A stretch of DNA of 64,000 nt from Geosiphon pyriformis (Eukaryota > Glomeromycota > Glomeromycetes > Archaeosporales > Geosiphonaceae). The notes under the pieces were generated by a model. The model saw nothing but the letters and a program-made list of their open reading frames with translations. It did not search any database and was not told where the DNA came from. Both the position numbers and the translations under genes were made by a program. The stretch spans positions 262,544 through 326,543 of the forward strand of contig JAAOMT010000723.1 in the NCBI GenBank assembly GCA_016748015.1, given 5' to 3'. Position 1 is the first letter of the stretch; each line of letters opens with the position of its first letter. Of this stretch, positions 36,587 through 50,600 are shown piece after piece.

Positions 36587-37721
36587 TAAAAATAAAAAAA
36601 AAGATCAACGACCCACCTGCCATCACTATACTCAATACAATCCACTCCATTTAATCATTTTCGGCTTATCATAATCAAAAAAAAAATCATAAAATACCCT
36701 TAGTGAGATTCTATAGAAGATCGGTATCTATAAAATGAACAGGTAGTACAGTTCTTTGAATAAACAATTTCATTTGATTTTTGATTACTTTACAAGTCCC
36801 TGAGGCAGTTCAGAGTAAAAATTATCATCAATATCGATTTTTTAAAAAGGGCTAAAGAGAAAAAAAGGAAAAAAGAATAAAAGAGTAAGTAAATTTAATA
36901 AACATTTCATATTCTCACAATATATTATATATTACTGACATCATTTTTAAATTCGAGCTTTTGGTAAAAGAATATCATCTTTTCGTCAATGAAACAAAGA
37001 AAAAAAAAACATTCGATTTTTTACGATCAAAACGTTTGGGGCTTGTTTTGGAAATTTTCAACCAACCAGAATAAGAGAATCATAAGCAATTGAAAAATGT
37101 CTTTGATCTGCGAGTATCCTAAAATTGTGAGTAATATGGTTATGGGCAGTGCGCCAACATACAAAGCAGAATTTGTTTTTATCACACACACACCTAGTTG
37201 TCAATATATCAAATTTACCTTGACTTGTGTGAGAAAAAAGAAATTGCCTCAATACAGGTTTTTTTCTTCAATATTATCGAATTAAAGATTCCCAGAGAGC
37301 GGCGATCATCATCATCATCATCATCATCAAAGTGTCTCATGTTTGAAAAGTTTTTTTAATCTCTCCGAGTTGTCCCCGAGTTGTATGTGTAACGATATTC
37401 AAATAAAATGAAATAACTGATCGATAATTAATTGGTTTAATAGAGAACCAAAAGAAGTTAAAGTTCAAAATCTGTTCATAGCACAAAGATTCGTTATCTT
37501 TGAACTTTTTTATTTATTGTTATTGTTTCTCAAAAGTCTAGTCTCCGCCCCAAAGCGCGCGTTTTTTGAAATTTTGAAATTTCCGGTAATGGTAGTTCTG
37601 CGAGTAACATTGTTAATTTAAAAGTATGTTAATTTTAAAGTATGACATGAATTGATGAAATTTGATGGAAATAGGATCAGTTTTAAGTTAGCTCGATATT
37701 TGATTTTATAAAAATTGGGGA

Positions 37722-37793
37722 ATTACGAGAGAGAGAGAGAAGAGAGAGAGGAAGATAGATAGAACAGAGAGAGAGAGAGGAAGATAGATAGAA

Positions 37794-37833
<40 letters not shown>

Positions 37834-37885
37834 GATAGATAGATAAGAGAGAGATAAAGATAGATAGATAAGAGAGAGAAAGAAA
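37722..37885. repeat. GA and GATA compound microsatellite
   Basis: Alternating (GA)n runs and gaagatagatagaa or gatagata blocks, purine-only on plus for about 160 bp. Could adopt triplex or act as GAGA-like sites; no direct evidence. Confidence 0.85.
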
Positions 37886-38065
37886 GAGAGAACGAAAAGG
37901 ATAAATGGACGAAGGATTTCAATCTTGTAATCTTTTTGATTTTATGTAGCGACGACCAAAAAAGAATAAATAATAACTCCAAGAAAAAAAACCAAAAAAC
38001 CAACCCAAACATCTTTATTTCATTTCTCCCTCGGAAAATCTAACAACGATTTCATAATTTGAAGA

Positions 38066-38067
38066 AG

Positions 38068-38106
<39 letters not shown>
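38066..38106. repeat. A homopolymer of about 40 nt followed by GGGG
   Basis: Uninterrupted A run. Could be a retroposed tail, but no recognisable retroposon body precedes it. Confidence 0.8.
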
Positions 38107-38109
<3 letters not shown>

Positions 38110-39049
38110 GATTTCATCAAAGCTCGTGACACAAATGTTAAAATGTGAATCTTCGAATCAGGACGAGGCTTTGAGGATCAAAACTTTGTCTTCCTTTTTT
38201 GGTTACACCAGATACTTTTTTTTTTGTTTTTTTTTAAATCTTAGCTGCGTCGGTAAACAAGTGCTAACACTCCAGAATAATATCACCCGGTTTGCGGTAA
38301 AAAAGAAATGCAAATAATTAAGGTTTTTTTTTTTTTTTTGCCCCCGCTATATGAAAAAATATCTCTATTAATACCAGATATTAGATTGTTCTTTTTTTGT
38401 TTTCATCATGTAAATGATGTTCAACAAACAGGCACGCGTAAATTATGTGTAACTGCATATTTATTATTTTAGTTAAAAACTTTTAAAAAAAAATAAAAAA
38501 ATAAAAAAATAAAAAATAGTACAAATTTATTTATTTTTTAATTTATACATAATTATACATTTGAATCTGAGTCATTACCCGAGTAAAAAGGAGAAAATTT
38601 TTTTTTCATAATAAATATTAAATTTCTCAAAATGATTACTCCGAGTCAAGTTATTTTGACGATTTGTAATTTTGGGCGTGAAAAAAACTCTTAGAATATC
38701 CCGGCGTGTCGATTCTTACCCATTTCGCATGGTTTTGTCACTTGCAGGTTGCAGGAGTATACGGTATCATAATGCTAGAGATTGTAATTACCCTTTGCTG
38801 TAGACGGTGTAGGACTGAAGTCTAATGGTATTTTGTGTGCTTGTGTTTATCTGTTTATCATTGCCTTTGAGGCTTTTGTAATGTTCCAGTAAGGTTCAAG
38901 AAGGCGAGCCTGAAGATCATAATCACAACAAATATTAATCAATGCTAAATATCTTCACTACTGATAGCTTGTGTCAGAAAATTAGAACAACTTATCATGA
39001 ATATTGATCAGAGAAAAAAAAATACCCATTACACAATAGCCTAATGTAT

Positions 39050-39110
39050 GAATGAATGAATGTATGTATGTATGTATGTATGTATGTACGTATGTGTAAA
39101 TGTATGTATG
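39050..39110. repeat. TGTA tetranucleotide microsatellite
   Basis: Repeats of tgta/tgaa with few interruptions. Confidence 0.85.
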
Positions 39111-39731
39111 ACTACATGTCCCATTGGGCTATATCAACATCTTAAATCGGAGATTGGGGACAAAAGACTCAGGTTTATTTAAAATTTATTCAGTTTAATA
39201 AGTCGTGATATTGATAGAGTTTAATGGTGATTGCCATTACATTATTATTAATTTCCCAGGTTCTAGGCCACATTATTAGTCTTGCATGATTGCACCTAAA
39301 AGATAGGCACCATTTCAGAATTCCAATTTTGGTAAATTCAACTTTTTGATATTAAATAAAAACGGCTTAAATCATTATGATAATAGTTTTTGATTAAATA
39401 ACAATCATTGTTATTTTTTGACATGATTGGCTTCGCATCCAATATTACACATGGAACTCGGAGTCAATCGGGGTCTTTGATATTTTTTTTTGATCACGAG
39501 AACAGAACCTTTGGGAGACCATTATTTTTATTGAAAAATTTTTCATTGGAGGTGATTGAGCACGGGCTCCGAAAATGTTCTCAAAGATCGTCAAATTTGG
39601 TAAGTCCCCCCAATACCCATGGCTAAGATCTATTAAATTTCAAAGAAAACTTATTTCCTGAATTAAACCATTGCCAATCGCTAATCTCTCATTGAATACA
39701 GTTTTCGTTAAAATTGGCCGGGAGGTAAGAA

Positions 39732-39736
<5 letters not shown>

Positions 39737-39770
<34 letters not shown>

Positions 39771-39790
39771 TAATAATAATAATAATAATA
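39737..39790. repeat. AAT trinucleotide microsatellite
   Basis: About 17 units of aat with one aaat interruption. Confidence 0.85.
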
Positions 39791-40296
39791 TAAATTTCGG
39801 AAAAAATAAAAAAACCGTTTATTACTCATGATAATTTTATTATTATAGTTAATCCGTTGAATAATATTAAAAATATAAAATGAATATGAAGTTTTATACT
39901 ATATTGTTTAATTGCAAAAAGTGTGTCATCATTGATCTTTAGAGATATTGGGCATTTACTGAATCGCAATTATAATAAATCTTGAAATCTTCATCCATTA
40001 GAATATAATAAATTAAATATTTTAGTTTTCCAAGACTTAAAATTTTCATTAATCACTATCTTTTTTCCAGGAAAATTCCCTTTAAAGTACATCACTTATA
40101 AAAATGACATCTTGATGTGTCTGATCCAAATAACCACTGATTACCCCGTCTCAATTTTAGAATGATCAAACTAATTTCCTACAAAAGTTGAAAATTTTGG
40201 GTTTCCCTGTTCGGTGAAAAGTTTAGGTCTAACTTGTAACCTTGCAATAACATTAAGTTTGCCTGGAATTTTATTTTCTGTTCTTACTAATGTTTC

Positions 40297-43200
40297 TCAT
40301 GAAAGAGGTAGGAAATCAGATAATAACATCATATGATACTCTTTAATGGTGGTATTAATTTTAAATAATGCTCTAGCGCCTAATTCAAGTCGTTCGTCAC
40401 TCAAATTTGTTTGCATCAAATCTAAACAAAAATCTCAATCAATATTCTTGGAAAAATCATGGCAAGGATATTTTCTCCAGAAACCATTTCATTAAATATG
40501 ATTTCTTCACATACCAGAAATCCATTCTCGTGTCTCTATCAACTCTCTTGAAAATGATTCTGCCAGTTCACGTCCATGAACCGCTTCCAATATGAAACAA
40601 ATACCATGGAGCAATGACGAGATGACATCTGGATCATCTGTATATCGTAACGATAAAATCAGTTCCCAATATTCCCGTGTTATTTGTATCAGCATTAATG
40701 TATTGGCTTTTTATTTGATAAAATTTGATTAGATTTGAATAAATTTTTGAAATGTCAATATAGAATTTGGGAAGGACTTACTAGAACAATACACGACTAT
40801 TCCCAAGGTTGTAATAAAATTTTTTATAAGCATCGATTCATACATTAAACCCTCATGATTGCTTTTTTTTTTAATAAACATAAAATCTGTGAATTTTGTG
40901 AATTTTGTGAAATCAATTTTTCGACATCAAAACCAACCCATCACGTCTCCAATTCCACCAACCAGCAGCTAGCGGAAAGAAAAATGTGTTGGCGGCCAAG
41001 GCGTCAAATTTGTTTATAGCAGTGGACGTGTTACGTATAGATTCTATCATTGGTCTTTTGGAAAATCGCCTTTCTTTATTCTGAGGTATTGTTCCTTGTA
41101 ACTGACCGGAAATAGATATCCTTGTGTCACTCATTTGCTGAGTTATCGAATCAAGCTCTGAAATCATTTTAATTGGAGATTTCTAAATTTGAAATTTCAT
41201 CATGTTCAAATTAGACATGTAATGATTTTTTAATAACGTTCAATAAAGCTCTAGAATATTAAGTTACTTAACTTGTTCGATCGAAATGCCTGCCAATTCC
41301 TGAGCTCCCTTGGCTATTGCGGCTAGTATGGTGCACCTCTCTTGTAGGGAAATATGATTTTTAAAAAAATACTGTACAAAGAATCTACCAAATAAATAAA
41401 ATATCTAGTTAGTTTTAAAATTAAATTATGATTTTAATATTGAATCGCCCTTTTAATCAACACAAATATGTTGACATAAATCAAAAAAAATTTAAGTGTC
41501 CGTACGGGACCACGATTTTTGGACTCCCGCAAATCAGCGCAACCAAAGCAGAATTTTTATTTTCATCAAATTGATTTAATTGGTAAACATCTTTTAAAGA
41601 AATTATTGTTGATGCCAATTCCACAGCATGTTCGTCTTGATAAAGCAAAGAGAAAAATAAATAAGGAATGAAATTTCGATATTTAATCGATAAATGCCAT
41701 ATTCTCAATTGAATAATACCTAATTCCATTCCAAATCCAGCTTTGTTCCTAATTAATTTAGAAGCGACCTGAAGACCAATTTCCGTTTTATCGGGATCAT
41801 CGCGAGATTTGAGATATGCAATCAAATCAATGATATATCTAAAAAACAATAAATATAAGCAAATCTAAAATGAAAAAGCATAGCCTGCCAAAAAATCAAT
41901 CCTCGTACACAGGAGGAAAAAGTCTTTGACCATTTTTTCGAGATGAAATTATATATGAATCATCTTCAGAAGGTTCTTCCATGGGATATGGCACTAAATC
42001 ATCATCGTCGTCGTCATCGTCAGAATCCCCAAGCTGTTTTTGAATACCAACTTTCACTGTAAGCACTTCAAGTTTTTTGAATCATCATTAAAAAATCGCC
42101 TGAAAAATATTCTGCTTTGAGACCCACTTCGAGCTTATTTTCCCCATAGGTTTCTTTTACAGTAATAAGCTCATTGAATTCTTGATAATCGTCAGTTTCA
42201 ATAGCGATTTTCTCAAATTTGACATGCTTTAGTGGCGTGTGAACTAATAAATTTGAAAGGTAAAACAGCTAATGTGTATAAAATTTGTAGATTTAAGAGA
42301 TTTATTCGGAAAACTAATACCTTCAGATTCGTTAATTTCAATTTTATCAGAAATATAAGGCATCAACCCGTCTTTGACTTTTATCAGAGATTTGAGGTAA
42401 TAAATTTTATCATCCTTCGCCATGCCGAAATTCAAAATCTTTTCGGGTTCATCTGTTAATTCAGATAAAATCTCGGCTGTGACCTGTTTGGATAAAGAAA
42501 TCAATATTGTACGAATTCGATTTATTGAAATGAAACAACAAAAATTAAAACCAAACAGACCATTCCTAACTTTCGTACTTGTTCGGATGAGCTTTGTAGC
42601 CAGCGATTTACCCCAGGGGTGATTTGAGTTGGGATCGAAGCTCTAATCAATGTCTCTTTAGGAAGATAGCCAAAAATTATCAGAATGGCGCTTGTGATAT
42701 CTTAAGAAACATTAAAATATGAAATTATTGTATTTTCAATAATCAATTAATAAAAAACAAATATTATGAACTTACAATGTTGCATAGCAATTGTGGCATG
42801 TTTAATAAAGGTCAGATCTGACCATGTTGAAATTAACATTTTAAGTACCTCAACAAGATCTTTTAAAATGAAAATTGGTTTTATATTGTTTGTACGAAAA
42901 ATTGGGCCATTTTAATCGAAATTCAACAGACCCACCATCATTGATTCCTAATTTCTTAGAATAACCCTCCTCATTTGCCTCACCCCAGCTCAAACAACAG
43001 CAAACTACTCGAATGAGACCAATAGAAAAAATTCTTCCTCCAAGGAAAAATTGGAATTTGAGAAAGTGCGAAATATTCTCATTAAAATTATTTCCAATTA
43101 ATGTTCGTAATAGTCGGGCAATATTTTGGATCTGATAACGTGAACTTTCGTCGGTGGAAATCAAGAGATCGGATTTAGGTAGCGATTGGTCAAATTGTGC

Positions 43201-44435
43201 AAGAAAAGCATAAAGAAAGGATTGCGAAGTAGCGGGCAGAAAATTTTGTAAAATAGAGCCCCATATTTTCCAATATATTGATGAAGTTTCTGAGTTCAAA
43301 CGATTGAAGAGGGAAGTGTAAATCGGTTGCAGCAATGAGTCTTTAATTGTAAAAATTATCGAATCAATCGAATAGTTTAATATTTTTGATCAGAAAATTA
43401 CGGACTGTTCTTTCCAAGATAATTTAATTCAAATGGAAAAACTCACTCGCATGACCAACCCGACATATTTTGGAAAAAAGCTCGGCAAAGGCAAATGAAG
43501 AGGTTTCAATTTCTTCCTCTGGGAAGATGAAGCTTTATTAATATCTCCTGTTATAAATATTTTCATCTATTTCTAAAGTCTCCCTAAACGAAAACAAGTA
43601 ACATGCCTTTCATTTCTATCCCCTCACATATATCGAATATAGAGATTTCAGCATCAGATCCTAGTTTCATAAAAAAGTATCTATAAGATCGTCAGGGATA
43701 ATAATATTGATCCTTTGGCGATTTTTAGATGATTGGTCAACATGGAACTGGCCCTTGTATTTCAATAGGATACACATCTTGCATTGATTGATCTTCGAGA
43801 TTTTCAATTCGACGTCGATGATTCTCATCTAAGACCATGAGATTCGCCAAACGTTGAGGTATTGAACAAAATAAAGAAACAAATTCTCTCCATTCTTCAT
43901 TTTTTGCTGAATCATTGGCTTTGACGTTGAAAAAAATTGCCTCATAGAAATCATGAATCAAATAAAGCTTCAGCAAATTGCTTAAAAGTGTGCAGGTAAC
44001 GTTCAACAGAAAGATGTTCCTTAGTTGAGCTTCCTGCGACTTCTCAGCATTGGGTGTAAATGACAAACGAGATACAAGAATGTTAAGCGAGAAATAAGCT
44101 CTTTTCCTCTTCCACAAATCTTTTATTCCGGTGGGAACAAAATATTCTAAAAATTGAATATTTTTTTCTAATCGAAATGGAGTTCCAAACCAATTTAAAA
44201 CAACCTTGTCAAGTAGAAATTCTATAAAATTCGGATATAATCTTTCAATAAAATATTCTTGTAAATCTGGGTTACTACGGAATCCTCCCCAAGTTTTACA
44301 CGTTTTTTCTTTGTCTAAAAATTCTAAGAGCTCGCTGAGATGTTTAAGATTTTCTTCAAAGGATAAATCTGAAGAAACGAGCTTCGTTCTGAAAAGTTGA
44401 AGGTGATTTCTTAGAAGTCGATAATCAGATTCCAT
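40297..44435 (-). CDS. TEL2: TEL2/TELO2, TTT-complex HEAT-repeat protein
   Basis: Tel2 with Tti1 and Tti2 hands Hsp90 clients to the PIKK kinases (TOR, ATM, ATR, DNA-PK, SMG1). Many exons, not all resolved. Start ATG at 44435 (MESDYRLLRNHLQLFRTKL); the first exon also has FCSIPQRLANLMVL, as in TELO2. 42850-43335 holds another helical block (SIYWKIWGSILQNFLPATSQ). 41997-42020 codes an acidic run of the DSDDDDD type preceding YIIDLIAYLKSRDDPDKTEI, the conserved Telomere_reg-2 region. Then FDALAANTFFFPLAAGWW matches the family's AGHFFFPLL, and 40507-40695 gives ELIETREWIS. A gtatgt donor there joins in phase to a last exon ending at 40297 (LMQTNLSDERLELGARALF). The order matches the human protein throughout. 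Confidence 0.87.
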
Positions 44436-45594
44436 GAACACTGTTAATCAAGGCCGAGGCTTGAGGTTCAAAAGAATATTATCTGGTGACATTCAAGATC
44501 ATGTCGTAAAAATTGTAATTATGTAATTTAATTGATTTATTTAATAATTTAGAATGTGTAAACAAAATAATTGTTTACTATGCTTATAAAACTACAAATT
44601 GTGCTTAATAAGAAATAAAACATATTAAGAAATACTTGAATAAATAATATAAACTAACAAATAACTATTTTTTTTAAAAAAAAATAACTATTATAATATA
44701 ATATATAAAAATTAAAAATATTAATATAAAAACATTAGATTTAAGAACTTATATGTTAAAAACGTTTTATAACAAAATATTAATTATTATAATATCAAGT
44801 ATTTAAATATTACATATATTAAATTACATATTTAACTATATTATTAATGTAAAAATTAAAAGAATATTGTTTAAAAATTAAAAAATTATAATTTGTATAT
44901 ATTAAGTATTTTGATAAAAGTAATTTTATTAAACTTTTATAAATAAAAATAAACAAATAAAAAAATTTATAAAAAACTAGGTATTAAAAATTTTTAAATA
45001 AATAATCTTTACTTTGATGTCTAATATAATTGTAAAAATTAAAAAATTACATTAAAATAATATTTTAGTTTAATTTTATTAATATATAAAAAACAATTTT
45101 AGATTTTTTTGTATAAATTTATATTTTAAGTTTAAATACAGCTGCCAAAATTAAGTTTGTTGAATTCTTTTATTATAAGTTAAATTTTTTAATTTGTAAT
45201 AATATGCTGTAATTCATTTTAAAGTTTTTAAAATTATTTTTATTTATTGGTTAATTTAAAAAAAAATAATGTTTTTTAATTAAAAAAAGTTATTGTTTTT
45301 TATATATTTAAAATTAAATTAATAAAATAATGCAAAAATTTAAATATATAACTTTTTATATATAAGACCAAAAATAAATTTTAAAATTATTTTATTATAT
45401 TAACAGTAATTATTTTTAAATTTTAAATTTTGTAATTTTAAATTATAATTGTATATTTATAAATATAAGTTTTGTTTATAAAGCTTTAATTAAAAATTTA
45501 TTTTTAAAAACTATTTAATAATTTTAATTATTTATAAATATTATAAATATTAATTTAATATTTTATATGAATAAAAAAGTAATAAATTTTTTTT
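44436..45594. other. AT-rich intergenic gap
   Basis: Strongly A/T, no gene. Contains the TEL2 promoter at its left end and decayed repeat next to the LINE. Confidence 0.6.
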
Positions 45595-45982
45595 TCTCTT
45601 GTCGATCCCCTGACCATGACAAGAGCATTTGTATTATCAAAGATTTGGCTTTTTCCTTTCTCTTTTCCCCTTATTTTCTTTAGTTATTTTTTCTAACATT
45701 CTCAATTTTGTTGTAATAAAACCAGTAGGCTCTTTTGTTGGTGATTCTGGTACTGATTCAGTTGGGTTGGAATTCTGGTCTAGAATTAAAAAAAAAGTGT
45801 GAGTTGAGAGTATATATGCTCGGAATCCTTCATACAAAAAATCGAAAAAACCTGTTGCTACTGGAGTATTGATAGACTCATCGGCTAGATCTTTTCTTGG
45901 TAATGTTTTACAGATAAACTGTGATGAACACAAGATGTCTTGAGGCAGCAAAGTTGAAAGTGAGGATGCCAGCATTAATGGG

Positions 45983-47673
45983 GTGTCTGATGTTGATGAC
46001 ATGGACAACATGGTAGCTGAAGAGACTAGTTATGTAAATTCCAATGCTTCTGAGACTGACAACATGGTGGACAATACAATGCCTAGAAAAACACATACAA
46101 GGACCTATGTTTTGGGACTGCTGCCAAAAACACTTTCTTTTAAAAACTTAAGTAATGATAATACTGAGTTGGTGCTTCCTAAGCCTAAGCTTGTTGGATT
46201 TAATTGGCTGCCGTCAGCCAAATCACGTGTTTCAGAGAGTTGTAGCTTCGAGCTAGTTAGATCATTTGCTTTAGATGTGGATTTGGCTGCTGTGTCTGGA
46301 AAGACTAATGGTGATATATTAATTTCAATCAAAAAAATTTTCTATAGAATTGATGGTTTTGGGGGAGCTTCTACTCTCTTAAAATTCTCAGAGATCATCA
46401 GAGCTTTTTTTACTTCTGAATCTAGTATGAATAAGGCAAGAGAATTGGCAGTTTATGAAAATATTATTGTTAATGATAATCTAAAAAAGATAAATAAATG
46501 TTCAGATAAGGAAATTGTTGTCAAGGAGATTCTGGTCAATCTTTCCAAGTCGGCTGTGGAATCTGTTTTCTCTAAATTTGGAAGGATTGTGTCGATCAAA
46601 ATGTAGTTGATTGGTTTGTGGCAAAAAGCTTTGGTGGAGTTTGAGTCATCAGAGATAGCTGATTTGGTCACAGCTAAATGGTCTGTTCTCATGAGAAAAG
46701 ATTCTGTTTATGTGGCTAAGGCTGTTAAAGATAAACAATCGTGGATTTCTAGAGATCAATATCGGGCATTGCTGTATACTTTTTTGGTTGGTACAACAGC
46801 TTATAATCTTTCGGATTTGTTGGAATCATATGGTGGGAGAACTTGTTTCATTGGCCATAATCCTACTTTATATGTGCATGATAAATGTGCAATTGTGTGT
46901 TTTGTTGACGAGACATCCAAATTGGCTGCTATTGGTCTACTCCAGTATTTAAGAGTATGAATTTGTACTGGGCTGGTTTTTTTTTGGCCTGTTGTGCTTA
47001 TTGCAAACAGTTTGGTCATATCTCTACAGGATGTTCATTAAGTGAAAATTCTGGTGCTCGTGGTAAGTAGATGGTAACTCCTCAAGATCAGGTCCATTTG
47101 GCTAATATATATAAGAAGAAGCAAACGCCAATTGTTTAACCAGTTTCTTTCAGTAAGAAAACTTGGGCCCAGATGGCTGGTGGTTCTTCTTCTCATGTGG
47201 TTTCATCGGGGTCTTTGGAATCTGGTTCATCTTTAGGCCCAAAGCTTGTGTCAATGAATTTTAGTTTCTTTGGCAATTCTTATTTGGTTGATTGGTTGGC
47301 TTCTCTGGAATGCTCTTTAGAGCTTTTGACGGATCAGATTTCTGGTATTATGAAAAAATTGAGTTTTGTGGAATTGGTACTGCTGGCATCCAAACCTCTT
47401 ATCCCTCCTCTGATTGTTCTCACATTTGTTACATCCAATTTGGACTCTGATATGGCTCTGGATATCACAACAGTGTTTCCTTTTCTGTCACTTTCGATTG
47501 TTACTGACTCAGCTGCTAACCTTGGCCTGAGCAGTTCTAAAGTTTTAACATTCAAAATGGGTGGATTGGAATTCAAAATAGTGGCTTTGGAAGTGTCAGT
47601 TGTATTTGTTTTAGAGAAATTAGATTGTTTGTGCTCAGATTTGGGTTTGTCAGCTGTTTTTATTTCTCAATGA
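45983..47673 (+). pseudogene. LINE ORF1 (nucleic-acid-binding protein), broken
   Basis: The frame from 45983 gives DVDDMDNMVAEETSY and a middle RRM-like segment (SVFSKFGRIVSIKM, with ALVEFESSEIADLV after it). It is interrupted by TAG at 46604 exactly between these two parts of the RRM-like fold. After a frame change it continues with a CCHC knuckle CAYCKQFGHISTGC at 46993-47034 (CX2CX4HX4C), then a Ser-rich C-terminal region to TGA at 47671. Function in active elements: binding the LINE RNA. ORF2 starts at the next ATG, about 47670. Confidence 0.8.
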
Positions 47674-50600
47674 GTGTTTTAGTTTGGAAAGTTGCCACAT
47701 GCAATATAAGAGGCATAAACAATCCTGCGAAACAAGATGATATTGTTCGATGGCATAAAGATATGGACAATTTGGTTTCAATTTTTATGGAAACAAAGTT
47801 AAAAAATAAGGCTCGCTCTTGGTTGGTCAACAAATTTGATAATGTTCACATGTTTTTTTCTGGTTTGGATTCTGGCTATGTGGGTGCAGGTGTTGCAGTT
47901 GTTATGAACAGATCCTTGGCTAAGCATGTATATAAGGTTTCTGAAGTCCCAGATTGTCTTCTCTGTATTAAGTTACTTTTCAAAAATAAACTTTCGGTTT
48001 CAATTCTGGAACTGTATGCTGGTGCCTCTTTGGCTACTTAATTTTCCCAGGCTGATGAGATTAATTCCTTGATTGCGAGGGCTGTAAATGAATCTTCTTT
48101 TGTTATTCTTGGTGGTAATTTCAATGAAGATGGATCTTATAAGTACACTAGTTTTAAGAAATGCCATGATTTGGGTTTGATTAATTCTTTAGGTGAAAGC
48201 TTCTTTGCTAAGGCACCAACTTGGGACAATTCTTGAGGTGTTTCAAAGATGATTGATTATGTGTTTGTTTCTTTAAATCTGGTGAATGTGATAATACAGC
48301 ATGATGTTTTTGTTGTCAGTGAACATTTTAATATGGATCACAGGGCTGTTTTTGTGTCTTTAGGTTTGGGTGGTCTTCTAGATATGAGATTAAACTCTCT
48401 TCGCAAACAGGCAAATAAGGATCAATGGAAGTTTAATTTTAAGAATGCTAATGAGATTAAATGGAATAATTTTAAAAGTTCTATACTGGCAAATACTGCA
48501 ATGTTCTTAGGTGAATTCACTGTGTCTGTAAGATTTTTGGATTTGGATACTATGTGGTGTATTGTGCACAAAGTTATAACTCTTTCAGCTAATAAAATTT
48601 TCAAAAAAAAGTAGTTCAAAGAGTTTGATAAAGTTTTCACCAAAGATTCTTTGAAATTTCATAAATTGAAGCTTTTGGTTTCTAGGATTGTTAAGGCTTT
48701 ATGTGGGGATGATACTGGAAAAGTTGTTTATTTTATGAAATGTTGGAGCTCTGTGGACAATGTCAAGTTTTCTGTTGTTCAGAATCTGGTGGATTCTGGT
48801 GCTGGTTCTGATCGTATTTGTTTTACTCTTTTTGGTGCTAGAAAGTTTTATCGTGCTTCTAAACTCACTGAATTTTTGAGGACTAAGGATGTAAACATCA
48901 GGTCTGCCATTGATAGGAGAATGGAAAACTTTGAGGTTAACAAGGACCATATAATTAGGAGTGTGCTGGAGCATTCATTTTGTAAAGTGGTGCTAGACCA
49001 TCTAGTGATTAATAATGATCTGATTTTGGAACCTGGTTTGGTTAAATCTAAGGTGGATGTGATCATGGAAGAATGGACCAGAAAGTGTCATGTGGTAGAT
49101 GAAGTATTAATTGATTGGCATCATCAATATCAACTTTTGGGATATGTTTTTGATGGGGCCTTTTCTAAAGTTATATGCCTAATTGGTTTTGATAAATTCT
49201 TTGGGATGGTTTCTGGCTTGCCTAATAGCAAAGCTGCTGGTTTGTCTGGTATACCAAATAAACTTTGGAAACATTGCAATAAGTCTGTTCTGGATATGCT
49301 TTTGGTAATTTTAAATCTTTGTCTGTCTAATGAATTGGTGTTTGGCTCTTAAAAAGAGGTCTGGGTCTCAATAATTCCCAAACTGTATAAGTGGAAAGGT
49401 GTTTTAATTAACACTCATCCTATTGCTTTGATCAAAATGGCTTGTAAAATTCTTTCTAAGATTCTTTCTAACAGGATCTTTTCGGCATGTAGTACTTTTG
49501 ATGTCTTTCATGGGGACAATTTCTCGGTTTTAAAGGGTACAACAACTCAGTCTCCTATTTTCACAATTGGTTTAGTGGTTGAAGACGGTTTGGAAAAGGA
49601 CTGTGAGCTTTGGCTGGTTTTGCAGGACATGTGAAAAGCATATGATTTGGTTGGCTGGAAGCATCTCAAAAATAGTTTGATCAGGATTAAGATGTATAGC
49701 AAATTCATTCATTTTTTTGGCAACATTCACAATAATCATACCAACTGAGTTATGACAGATTTTGGTTTGATGAATGGTTATTGTGTACATGATGGTCTGA
49801 ATTAGGGAAAAGTTTTCTCTCCTCTTTTGTGGCAAATATTTTATGATTTGTTGTTGTGTGAAGTCAAGCACCAAAAGAGTATGTGTAGATATAGGCTGAA
49901 TTCTCATTTTATTTCCAAAAATAGTCATGCCAAATTTTGTGCTGGACATTCTTTTTTTTTTGCTGCTGGTGTCTTTGTTGATGATACAATTTGGGTTGGT
50001 AGCAGTCAAAGCACTACTCAACATATTTTTAATGTTGCCAGTGAATTTTTTCAGATCAATAATATCTTAATTAACAATGACAAAACAGTGGTAATTTCCA
50101 TTAACAGCAGGGTCAGCAATCCTTCTCTTTCTATCAGTGGTCTACCTATTTCAATTACCAAAAAGAGGAAGTTTTATAGATACTTGGGTATTTTTCTTTT
50201 AACTGAGGATCTTTCCAAACCTAGTTTGGTGAGAGCGCTGTTATTTATAAAAATATAGGGAATATATATAAGCATAGTTATTAACCAATCAGAAGTAAAT
50301 GTAGTAAAATATGAAATTCCAGAATTCCTCTCAGAAATTGCAGGATTCCAGAATTCCAGAATTCCTCTCAAAGGAATTGCAGGATTCCTGTTGTAAAGAA
50401 TTGAGAAATTGAGGAATCTCAATTATGTATATATAACAATAGGATTAAAAGCTAAAAAGACAGACCTCTCAGTTTAGATTTCATCTAAACAACTTTCCAA
50501 ACCACAAATAAATAACTGTTTGTTATCTCAAACCCACTGCCACTATCAACACTTCATGTTGATAGTAATTGATACTTAACCACACTGAAACAATAGTTCT

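Noticed and set aside
37683-38012. Ser/Leu-rich minus-strand frame
   Set aside because: Translation of the GA/GATA repeat; no family resemblance.
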